Shown one piece after another: positions 44,718-52,077 of a stretch of DNA of 64,000 nt. This DNA is from Lysobacter luteus. Its GTDB lineage: Bacteria; Pseudomonadota; Gammaproteobacteria; Xanthomonadales; Xanthomonadaceae. The translations under genes and the position numbers were made by a program. The notes under the pieces were generated by a model that saw only the letters and a list, made by a program, of their open reading frames with translations, did not search any database and had not been told where the DNA came from. The DNA lies in assembly GCF_907164845.1 (NCBI RefSeq), contig NZ_OU015430.1, positions 1,416,001 through 1,480,000 of the forward strand, in the 5' to 3' direction. How positions within the stretch are numbered: position 1 is the stretch's first letter; each line of letters opens with the position of its first letter.

Positions 44718-45991
44718 TGCTCCGCCCGCCGCGCAGCCTCCGCTATCGCATTGTCCTGTGGTTGCTGGCTTTTGCCACGGCCCTGACGGTGGCGGTGATT
44801 GCGCAGGGCACCGTGGTTGTCGAGTACGTCGAGCGCGCCGCGTGGAAATCCCTGCTGACGGCAGAACTTGATCACTTCATACAGCGCAGCCGCGAAATAC
44901 CCGGCTACCAGTGGGACGGTACCGATGGGCTGTCACTTTATGGCGGGACGGATGATGCCCAGCTGCCGCCCCCGTTGCGCGGGCTTGGCGCCGGGTTGCA
45001 CGACGACGTGCTGATCGGCCGCACCAACCACGTGGTGCTGGTGCGCGACATCGATGGCATCCGCTACACCCTGGCCATGGATATCGAGGCTTTCGAATCC
45101 GAAGAGACCGGCTACGAGCTGCTGACCGTCCTGGCGTCGTTCGCCCTGTTGCTGGCCATCGGTGTGGCCGCGGTGTTCGGGGTGGGCCGGCTACTGCATC
45201 CGCTGAGCCGGCTGGCCCGCGACATCGGCACGATGGACCCCGGCGACCAGCCCGGCCGCATCAAGGTGGAGCCAGGTGCGGGTACGGAGCTGGTGGTGAT
45301 CGCCGATGCGTTCAACGACTACCTCGGGCGCAACGCCCGGTTCGTGGAGCGCGAGCGCGACTTCATCAATACCGCCAGCCACGAATTGCGCACGCCGGTC
45401 GCTGTGATCAACGGGGCGGCAGAGCTGGGGCTGCGGGAACCGCAGGTCGCCGCGCACCAGCTTCATCGGATCCAGCGCAGTGCGCGGGAAATGGAACAGT
45501 TGATGGTGCTCTTACTGGCGCTGGCGAAGGATCCTGCGCGGCTGGTCAGCAGCAGCGAACCGCTGGCACTGGACGCCTTGCTGCCGCGGATCGTCGAGGA
45601 CCACCAGCACCTGACCGCAGGCAAATCCCTGCAACTGCGCCTGGCACCACCGGCACGCTGCGATGTCCAGGCCCCGGCGGCGATCGCCCGCGCAGCCATC
45701 GGCAACCTGCTGCGCAATGCGATCGAACACAGCGACAGCGGCTGCATCGATATCGAGCTGCACGAGGACGCCACCGTCGTCATCCGGGACCCGGGCCACG
45801 GGATGAGTCCCGAGCAGATCAGCGCCGTCTACGGTCTCCTGGCGCGCAACGACGGCGGGGTGGGGGACACGGGTGAACCCGGCATTGGCCTGGAATTGAT
45901 CGCGCGCCTGTGCGAACACTTCGGGTGGCGGCTGGAGTTGCAATCCCGCGGCGATCGCGGAACGACGGCGATGCTGAAGTTCTCCAACTGA
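44717..45991 (+). CDS. Sensor histidine kinase
   Basis: 424 residues: TM1 (about 11-32), a periplasmic sensor of about 100 residues, TM2 (134-158), HAMP-like linker, dimerisation domain with His222 (NTASHELRTPVAVI) and ATPase domain with N-box GNLLRNAIEHS, G1 DPGHGMSPE and G2 GEPGIGLELIARL. Start overlaps the regulator stop (TGATG). The periplasmic loop holds few cysteines, histidines or methionines, so copper sensing is unlikely; antimicrobial peptides, metals or envelope stress remain possible. Confidence 0.9.
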   Translation: MLRPPRSLRYRIVLWLLAFATALTVAVIAQGTVVVEYVERAAWKSLLTAELDHFIQRSREIPGYQWDGTDGLSLYGGTDDAQLPPPLRGLGAGLHDDVLIGRTNHVVLVRDIDGIRYTLAMDIEAFESEETGYELLTVLASFALLLAIGVAAVFGVGRLLHPLSRLARDIGTMDPGDQPGRIKVEPGAGTELVVIADAFNDYLGRNARFVERERDFINTASHELRTPVAVINGAAELGLREPQVAAHQLHRIQRSAREMEQLMVLLLALAKDPARLVSSSEPLALDALLPRIVEDHQHLTAGKSLQLRLAPPARCDVQAPAAIARAAIGNLLRNAIEHSDSGCIDIELHEDATVVIRDPGHGMSPEQISAVYGLLARNDGGVGDTGEPGIGLELIARLCEHFGWRLELQSRGDRGTTAMLKFSN

Positions 45992-46026
45992 GGCGCGGAC
46001 GCCAGGTCGCGGTTCTGGCGGGCCGG

Positions 46027-46182
46027 TTAAGGCGGGGGAGGGTACGGCCCGCGCTCTCGCCCTGGTCCGGGTTCCCGCGCCTTCCCATTGTTGGCGAGGG
46101 TCGCCGGGTCGATCCCCAAGGCGGGGGGAGAGGTCAGCGCCAACAGCCATACGCCATGCAGCAGCGGGTTCTTCCCTCGCAT
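46027..46182 (-). CDS. Possible small protein (51 aa) with strong ribosome-binding site
   Basis: An ATG at 46182 is preceded by GGAGG at five bases, one of the strongest Shine-Dalgarno sequences in the window. The product begins MRGKNPLLHGVWLLALTSPP, a basic start plus a short hydrophobic segment, and ends in a Pro/Arg-rich tail (GPYPPPP). It may be a small secreted or membrane peptide. No family is recognised. It is convergent with the kinase gene, and its stop sits inside an 8-bp inverted repeat (46018-46052). The rest of 45992-46441 shows no other gene. Confidence 0.35.
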   Translation of the reverse strand: MRGKNPLLHGVWLLALTSPPALGIDPATLANNGKAREPGPGRERGPYPPPP

Positions 46183-46380
46183 CACCACCTCCGAAATCGG
46201 GTCCCGTGTCATTAGTCGCGGGGCGCGTGACGAATGGGTGGTCGCCGCATCGGGGGCTGTTGGCGGCTTCGGCCGGACAGTGCGGTGGCTTGCGCGGACC
46301 GGCAAAAGCGTCCACATGCACGCCGGTTTCGTGGCGACTTTCACAGATCATCCACGTACTCCAACGTCAGCTGAAAGCGG

Positions 46381-46411
46381 TTTACGGGCCCGTCCATAAG
46401 GCGGCTATATT
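46381..46411 (+). promoter_or_regulatory. Possible promoter of the Lpp-like lipoprotein gene
   Basis: TATATT at 46406-46411 is a near-consensus -10 element, 31 bp before the lipoprotein ATG. A TTTACG 19 bp further up is the best -35 visible; the spacer is long, so only the -10 is persuasive. Confidence 0.35.
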
Positions 46412-46441
46412 CCGGAGACCTATGACGAAGGAGGATTTGAA

Positions 46442-46711
46442 ATGCCCATGACCAAACCGAACCTCGCGATCGCCCGTACGCTCACCGTGGCGATCATCGC
46501 CACCCTGGGCCTTGGCGCCTGTGCCACCTACGACGACGAGTTCGCGGGTATCAACTCGCGCCTCGACCAGCTCGACACGCGGGTGCAGAGCGCCGCGCAG
46601 AGCGCCGAGTCCGCCAACCAGTCCGCACAGCGCGCCAACCAGCGTCTGGACCAGATCGAGAGCCGCGTCCAGCAGCTCGAGACCGGGCCGCGTCGCGTTC
46701 CGCGCGGTTGA
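46442..46711 (+). CDS. Lpp/OprI-like alanine-zipper lipoprotein
   Basis: 89 residues. The signal peptide ends at IATLGLGAC (lipidated Cys at about 27), followed by a heptad-patterned coiled coil of about 50 residues (LDQLDTRVQSAAQSAESANQ, RANQRLDQIESRVQQLE), the trimeric zipper type of Lpp/OprI. Unlike E. coli Lpp it has no terminal lysine (it ends RRVPRG), so covalent attachment to peptidoglycan by the usual route is not expected. AAGGAGG lies seven bases before the ATG. Confidence 0.8.
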   Translation: MPMTKPNLAIARTLTVAIIATLGLGACATYDDEFAGINSRLDQLDTRVQSAAQSAESANQSAQRANQRLDQIESRVQQLETGPRRVPRG

Positions 46712-46829
46712 TAGCGCACCAAACGTTTTGCGCCTGACGGCCTGAACCGGAGTCGGTTGCCCTTGCAGGTCAACCGCCTCCCAGGTCCTTGGCATCTTTT
46801 CGCAGTTCCAGTTCAACGGAGGACGTCCC

Positions 46830-47561
46830 ATCCGTACACGCACTCATCCCGCGACGCGCGCCGTCAATGGTGCATTGGCCCTCGCGTTGGCATTCGCCAG
46901 TTTTGGCGCGGCCAGCGCGGAAGATGCACCCGCGCGACCCGTCGCCGCCGTCGATCAACTTCCGCAAGGCCAGGACGTGTCCGCCACCGTCATCGAGCTC
47001 GCGGGATGGGTGGTCGCATCGAATGACAGCCAGGGGTATCCGTTCGCCGTCATCGACAAGGCCGCCGCGCAGATCCTGGTGTTTGGCGGAGACGGCCGGC
47101 TTCGCGGTGCGGCCCCCGGGCTCTTCGGTTCGGCGGTTGGCGACCATGCGGCCCCGGGCATCGCCGGCTTGGCGCTACGCGAGATCCCGGGCCGGGATCG
47201 CACTACGCCGGCTGGTCGTTTCGTAGGCGGCTTCGGTCCGTCGCTCGACGCCGGACGCGTGCTCTGGGTGGACTACGATTCCGCCGTTTCCATCCATCCG
47301 ACCGCAACGGGTGTGCCGTCCGAGCGTCGCCCGGAACGCCTCGCATCACCGACGCCCGACGACAACCGCATCAGTCACGGCTGCATCAACGTTTCGCCCG
47401 ACTTTTACGAGGATGTGGTCAGCCCGACGTTCCAGCGGGGTGGAGTGTTCTACGTCCTGCCGGATGAGGCGCCGCTGGAAGAGACCTTCCCGGAGTTTGC
47501 ACAGAGCCTCGAGAGTTCGGATGGAGACGATGGAAGGCACGCGGAGACCGCCAGCCATTAG
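46830..47561 (+). CDS. L,D-transpeptidase (YkuD family) with apparent AUC start
   Basis: Periplasmic YkuD-type enzyme that crosslinks peptidoglycan or attaches lipoproteins. The catalytic motif is RISHGCINVSPDFYEDV, with a His further upstream in SIHPT. The only good ribosome-binding site (GGAGG, 46818-46822) is followed after seven bases by ATC. Reading that as the first codon yields RTRTHPATRAVNGALALALA-FASFGAASA, a proper signal peptide. The only conventional in-frame start is a TTG at 46875 without a Shine-Dalgarno and with no positive N-region; the frame closes at 46743. 243 residues from 46830. Confidence 0.75.
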   Translation: MRTRTHPATRAVNGALALALAFASFGAASAEDAPARPVAAVDQLPQGQDVSATVIELAGWVVASNDSQGYPFAVIDKAAAQILVFGGDGRLRGAAPGLFGSAVGDHAAPGIAGLALREIPGRDRTTPAGRFVGGFGPSLDAGRVLWVDYDSAVSIHPTATGVPSERRPERLASPTPDDNRISHGCINVSPDFYEDVVSPTFQRGGVFYVLPDEAPLEETFPEFAQSLESSDGDDGRHAETASH

Positions 47562-47995
47562 GGGTCTGGCGGCCTCGTCGTATCCAGCTCAGAGGAGGCG
47601 TGGCATCCAGCACCGCCAGTTCTACAATTTCGCAATCTTGGTACTTGTAGAGGTTGTTGCGTAGCTAAAAATCTGGAGTGCGTTCGTCAGCAGGATGTTC
47701 TGTCCGAAATTGCGTTGCTTAGTAGGTTTTCTGCTATGTGTTGCTTAGCGGGTCGGCGAGTGACGCAACACAAAAAGCTTGCCTCTGTGCTTGTCTAATG
47801 CTGTGTGTTGCGTTGCCCCGTCCTGCGGGTTTGGGCGTCGGGCTGGAGAGCAGCCAAAACGCGCCTGGATCAAGATCATAAAACTCGCTCTTACTCTGCT
47901 GCGGCTTGCCCGGTTGGATATGATCGACGCGCTGATGGCTACCTTATCACCCTTGGCAGACCGCCCGCCGTCTGCGAGATAGGGCGCTACCAGAT
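47562..47995. other. Non-coding, A/T-richer stretch with short repeats at the edge of the copper island
   Basis: 434 bp without a credible gene, visibly more A/T-rich than its surroundings. It holds three TTGCnTAG repeats (47657, 47715, 47741), a perfect inverted repeat TGTGTTGC / GCAACACA (47737-47744 and 47765-47772) and further GTTGCG words near 47808. No integrase, transposase or tRNA is present. It looks like debris of a mobile element or an island boundary. Confidence 0.5.
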
Positions 47996-48388
47996 CTACT
48001 GTCGACCCCTACGGCGTAGCAACGCGGCGTGCTCGACTAACTGACTCAAGGTGCCGCGATGCAGCCATACGAGTGCGCAAGATCCGTACAGGGCTAGAGA
48101 GGCCATCGCGTTCGCGGGGCGAAATATCAATGCGGCAGGATCAACAAAATGCCAGTAGATAGTGTACGTGCCATCCACGGAGAACCAAGTCCAGAACAGA
48201 GCCTCTGGGAACTGCTTCCATCGCCGTTCCAAGATGGCGCGAAGGCTGCATGGTGCGGTGAAATAGGTGACTCCCGCCATTATGAAACTAACGGGCAGGT
48301 CCCAGTCTGGCAATCCGGAGTACTGTGCACCGATCAAGAGCAAAGCGATTCCGCAGAAGAGGCTGAGCAGCTTCCACGGGCGTACATA
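47996..48388 (-). CDS. Small four-helix membrane protein downstream of the MerR gene; start unresolved
   Basis: About 130 residues. Four hydrophobic helices: WKLLSLFCGIALLLIG, LPVSFIMAGVTYFTAPCSLR, ALFWTWFSVDGTYTIYWHF and MASLALYGSCALVWLH, with three scattered cysteines and a basic tail. No ATG, GTG or TTG lies near the natural beginning; the coordinate given is the first codon after the MerR stop region. Translation could start at a rare codon, or from a GTG about 25 codons upstream inside merR in another frame. It shares the MerR promoter, so it is probably the effector of that unit. Family and substrate unknown. Confidence 0.55.
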   Translation of the reverse strand, partial: YVRPWKLLSLFCGIALLLIGAQYSGLPDWDLPVSFIMAGVTYFTAPCSLRAILERRWKQFPEALFWTWFSVDGTYTIYWHFVDPAALIFRPANAMASLALYGSCALVWLHRGTLSQLVEHAALLRRRGRQ

Positions 48389-48398
48389 CTCAGTTCTA

Positions 48399-48806
48399 CT
48401 ATAGATCGCCCGTCGGAATGGAGTCCGGCAGCGCGGCCCAAGCGTGGATGGCACGCTCCATCCGTTCGTGCATGGCCAGCAGCCTGTCCAGTTGTTGGCG
48501 GGTGTCGTCGAGCCTGCGCCGGATGATGTCCCGCACAAGCGGGCAGGGACTATGCCGCTGCAGGCTGTGGCGGATGATTTCCTCGATTTCGGCCAGCGTG
48601 AAGCCCAGCTGCTGCGCCGTACGAATGAAGTGCAGGCGCTGGAGCTCCGAGGCTGAGAACAGCTGGTAGCCGCCCTCGGTATGGGTGGCCGCCTGTAGCA
48701 GGCCCCGCCGCAGATAGTTGCGCACCACATGCACCGTGACGCCGCCCTGCTGTGCCAGCTGGCGTACTGTCATCAGCGGCGGCGCTGATTCGCCTTTGCC
48801 CGTCAT
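48399..48806 (-). CDS. MerR-family regulator (MerD-like N-terminus)
   Basis: 135 residues. Winged HTH MTVRQLAQQGGVTVHVVRNY followed by LRRGLLQAATHTEGGYQLF, which recalls MerD, then a dimerisation helix DIIRRRLDDTRQQLDRLLAM. It has a single cysteine (Cys88 in RHSPCPL) and lacks the distal cysteine pair of MerR and CueR, so its ligand is unclear. AGGGAG lies seven bases before the ATG. Its promoter (48834-48864) carries a perfect MerR-type dyad, so it regulates itself and the membrane protein behind it. Confidence 0.8.
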   Translation of the reverse strand: MTGKGESAPPLMTVRQLAQQGGVTVHVVRNYLRRGLLQAATHTEGGYQLFSASELQRLHFIRTAQQLGFTLAEIEEIIRHSLQRHSPCPLVRDIIRRRLDDTRQQLDRLLAMHERMERAIHAWAALPDSIPTGDL

Positions 48807-48833
48807 TGGCGCGCTCCCTGATAGATGCTGATC

Positions 48834-48864
48834 AGGCTAGACCTGTGTCCCGCACACAGGTCAA
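48834..48864 (-). promoter_or_regulatory. MerR-type promoter/operator of the merR-membrane protein unit
   Basis: Minus strand: TTGACC (48864-48859), 19-bp spacer, TAGCCT (48839-48834). A perfect dyad GACCTGTGT-GCGGG-ACACAGGTC (48862-48840) fills the spacer. The 19-bp spacing with a centred operator is the standard MerR-family arrangement, and it lies 28 bp before the regulator's start codon. Confidence 0.8.
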
Positions 48865-48923
48865 GCTCGACTGACACACCTCCATCCGTAACCAGGCGGC
48901 CGGCGCGCTGAAGGTCGGCCGAA

Positions 48924-51900
48924 TCACGACATGTCCGCCGGCAGCGCAGCGGATATTGGCCGCTTCCTGGCCAACTGCCGCTGCTTGATCAGCGAATACA
49001 GCGCCGGAATCACCACCAGGGTCAGCATCGTGGACGAGACCATGCCGCCCACCATCGGCGCGGCGATGCGGCGCATGACCTCCGAGCCGGTGCCGCTGCT
49101 CCACATGATCGGCAGCAGGCCGGCCATGATCGCGACCACGGTCATCATCTTGGGGCGCACGCGGTCGACCGCACCTTCGACGATCGCCTCGCGGAGGTCG
49201 CGTGCATCCAGCGAGCGGCCTTCGGCCTGGCGCCGCACGGCCCGCGCTTCGAGCGCGTGGTCGAGGTAGATCAGCATGACCACGCCGGTTTCCGCGGCAA
49301 CGCCGGCCAGTGCGATGAAGCCCACGATCACCGCGACGCTGACGTTGTAGTCGAGCATCCACATCAGCCACACGCCGCCGACCAGCGCGAACGGCACCGA
49401 CAGCATCACGATCAGCGACTCGGTGACGCGGCGGAAGTTGAGGTACAGCAGCAGGAAGATCAGCGCCAGGGTTACCGGGACGACGACGCGCATTTTCTCG
49501 GCGGCGCGCTGCATGTACTCGTACTGACCGCTCCAGGTCACGTAGTAGCCGGGCGGGAACTGCACCTGCTCGGCGACGGCATCCTGCGCGGCCTTCACGT
49601 AACGGCCGAGATCGCTCTGACGCGTATCGACGTAGATGTAGGCCGCCAGCATCGCGTTTTCGGTGCGGATGCTCGGTGCCCCTTTCGTGACCTCGATTCG
49701 CGCCAACTCGCCGAGGGGCACCTGCGCGCCGCCGGGCACGGGCACCAGGACCTGGTTGCCGATCCGGTGCGGGTCGTCTCGCAACTCGCGCGGATAGCGC
49801 ACGATCGCACTGAAGCGCTCGCGGCCCTGCAGGATGGTGGTCACGATCTCGCCGCCCAAGGCGGCCGCGACCACGTCCTGCACCTCGCCCAGGGTCACGC
49901 CGTACTGCGCCAGGCTGGGCAGGTCCGGCGTGATGTCGAGATAATAGGCGCCGGTCAGACGTTCGGCGAACGCGCTGGTCGTCCCCGGCACTTCGCGCAC
50001 CACCGCTTCGATCTCGGTGGCGAGGGCGTCCAGCTGCTCCAGGTCGTTGCCGAAGAGCTTGATGCCCACGGGCGTGCGGATGCCGGTGGCCAGCATGTCC
50101 GTACGTGCCTTGATCGGCATCGTCCAGGAGTTGGCGACGCCCGGGAACTTCAGCGCCGCGTCCATTTCGGCGATGAGCTTGTCGGTGGTCATGCCGTCGC
50201 GCCATTCGTCCTCGGGCTTGAGGTTGATGACGGTTTCGAACATCTCCAGCGGTGCGGGATCGGTGGCCGTCAGGGCACGGCCCGCCTTGCCGAACACCGA
50301 CTCCACCTCCGGGAAGCCCTTGATGATCCGGTCCTGCTGCTGCAGCAGTTCGGAGGCCTTCGTCACCGACATGCCGGGGAGCGATGCGGGCATGTACAGG
50401 AGGGTGCCCTCGTTGAGCGTGGGCATGAACTCGCTGCCCAGGCGTGACGCCGGCCACAAGCTGGCGAACAGGGCAACGAGCGCGATCGCGATCGTGGCCA
50501 TGCGGTGCCGCAGCACGACGTCGATCACGGGCCGATAGGCCGCGACCAGGAACCGGTTCACCGGGTTCTTCTGCTCGGGCATGATCTTGCCGCGCACGAA
50601 CAGGAGCATGAGCACCGGCACCAAGGTCACTGAAAGCAGCGCACCACCGGCCATGGCGAAGGTCTTGGTGAAGGCCAGCGGCTTGAACAGGCGGCCTTCC
50701 TGCGCCTCCAGGGCGAACACCGGAAGGAACGAGACGGTGATGATCATCAGGCTGAAGAACAACGCCGGCCCGACCTCGCGGCAGGCATCAATGATCAGCT
50801 GGGCTCGGCTGCGGGAGCCGTCGGAGCGCTCGATGTGCTTGTGTGCGTTCTCGATCATCACGATCGCCGCGTCCACCATTACGCCGATCGAGATCGCGAT
50901 GCCGCCCAGGCTCATGATGTTGGAGTTCATGCCGAGCGCACGCATCGCGATCACTGCGACCAGCACGCCGACCGGCAGCATGACGATCGCGACCAGTGCG
51001 CTGCGCGCATGGAACAGGAACAGCAGGCAGACCAGCGCGACGATGAGGCTCTCCTCGAGCAATGTCGTGCGCAGCGTCTTGATCGCACGCACGATGAGGT
51101 CGGACCGGTCGTAGACCGTCTGGACGCTGACGCCCTCGGGCAGGCCGCGTGCAAGTTCCGCGATCTTGTCCTTCACCCCGCCGATCACGGCCAGAGCGTT
51201 CTCGCCGAAGCGCGCAATGACGATCCCGGCCACGACATCGCCTTCGCCGTCCAGGTCGGCGATGCCGCGACGCTCGTCGGGCACCAGTTCGACCCTGGCG
51301 ACGTCGCCAATCAGCACCGGTGCGCCCCCTTCGGCGCGCAGCACGAGGCTCTCGATGTCCTCGATGCCGCGCAGGTAGCCGCGGCCGCGCACCATGTATT
51401 CGGTCTCGGCCATTTCGATCACGCGGCCGCCAACGTCGCGGTTGCTAGCGGCGACCACCTCGGACACCCGCGAGATCGGGATGTCGAACTCGCGCAGGCG
51501 GACCGGATCCACCGTGATCGAGTACTGGCGCACGAAGCCGCCGACGCTGGCGACCTCGGCCACGCCGGGCGCGGTGGTGAGCTGGTAGCGCAGGTACCAG
51601 TCCTGCATGGCACGCAACTCGTCCAGCGAGTGGCGGTCGCTTTTCAGGACGTACTGGTAGACCCAGCCCACGCCCGAGGCATCGGGTCCCAGCGCCGGTG
51701 CCACGCCAGCCGGCAGGTTCTTCGACGCGACGTTGAGGTTTTCCAGCACGCGTGAGCGCGCCCAGTACAGGTCGGTGCCTTCTTCGAAGATGACGTAGAT
51801 GAAGGAGGCGCCGAAGAACGAGAAACCGCGGACGTCCTTCGATTTCGGAACCGAGAGCAGAGCGCTGGTCAGCGGGTAGGTGACCTGGTCCTCGACCACC

Positions 51901-52076
51901 TGGGGCGCCTGTCCCGGGTATTCGGTGAACACGATCACCTGCACGTCCGACAGATCCGGCTGTGCGTCCAGTGGCGTGTTCATCAGTGCGTAGATGCCGC
52001 CGGCGACGATCGCCAGTGTCATCACCAGGACCAGGAAGACGTTGCGGACCGACCATTCGATGAGGCGGGCAAGCAT
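48924..52076 (-). CDS. cusA: CusA-type Cu(I)/Ag(I) RND efflux pump
   Basis: Inner-membrane proton-driven pump, 1050 residues, 12 transmembrane helices. The copper-binding methionine triad of E. coli CusA (573/623/672) is conserved with identical 50- and 49-residue spacing: LLYMPASLPG, PAPLEMFETV and RTDMLATGIR. Other CusA blocks are VMVDAAIVMIENAHKHIE and FIALAGVAAETGVVMLIYL. The start ATG at 52076 lies one base after the cusB stop. This points to monovalent copper or silver rather than Co/Zn/Cd (Czc). Confidence 0.93.
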   Translation of the reverse strand: MLARLIEWSVRNVFLVLVMTLAIVAGGIYALMNTPLDAQPDLSDVQVIVFTEYPGQAPQVVEDQVTYPLTSALLSVPKSKDVRGFSFFGASFIYVIFEEGTDLYWARSRVLENLNVASKNLPAGVAPALGPDASGVGWVYQYVLKSDRHSLDELRAMQDWYLRYQLTTAPGVAEVASVGGFVRQYSITVDPVRLREFDIPISRVSEVVAASNRDVGGRVIEMAETEYMVRGRGYLRGIEDIESLVLRAEGGAPVLIGDVARVELVPDERRGIADLDGEGDVVAGIVIARFGENALAVIGGVKDKIAELARGLPEGVSVQTVYDRSDLIVRAIKTLRTTLLEESLIVALVCLLFLFHARSALVAIVMLPVGVLVAVIAMRALGMNSNIMSLGGIAISIGVMVDAAIVMIENAHKHIERSDGSRSRAQLIIDACREVGPALFFSLMIITVSFLPVFALEAQEGRLFKPLAFTKTFAMAGGALLSVTLVPVLMLLFVRGKIMPEQKNPVNRFLVAAYRPVIDVVLRHRMATIAIALVALFASLWPASRLGSEFMPTLNEGTLLYMPASLPGMSVTKASELLQQQDRIIKGFPEVESVFGKAGRALTATDPAPLEMFETVINLKPEDEWRDGMTTDKLIAEMDAALKFPGVANSWTMPIKARTDMLATGIRTPVGIKLFGNDLEQLDALATEIEAVVREVPGTTSAFAERLTGAYYLDITPDLPSLAQYGVTLGEVQDVVAAALGGEIVTTILQGRERFSAIVRYPRELRDDPHRIGNQVLVPVPGGAQVPLGELARIEVTKGAPSIRTENAMLAAYIYVDTRQSDLGRYVKAAQDAVAEQVQFPPGYYVTWSGQYEYMQRAAEKMRVVVPVTLALIFLLLYLNFRRVTESLIVMLSVPFALVGGVWLMWMLDYNVSVAVIVGFIALAGVAAETGVVMLIYLDHALEARAVRRQAEGRSLDARDLREAIVEGAVDRVRPKMMTVVAIMAGLLPIMWSSGTGSEVMRRIAAPMVGGMVSSTMLTLVVIPALYSLIKQRQLARKRPISAALPADMS

Positions 52077-52077
52077 G

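Noticed and set aside
46018-46052. GCGGGCCG/CGGCCCGC inverted repeat as terminator of the sensor-kinase gene
   Set aside because: The 19-nt loop is large, there is no T-run, and it also overlaps the small ORF's stop; it may be coincidental in this GC range.
47657-47815. TTGCnTAG / GTTGCG repeats as integron attC sites or a CRISPR array
   Set aside because: The words do not fit the attC core (GTTRRRY/RYYYAAC), spacing is irregular and there are no uniform spacers or cas genes.
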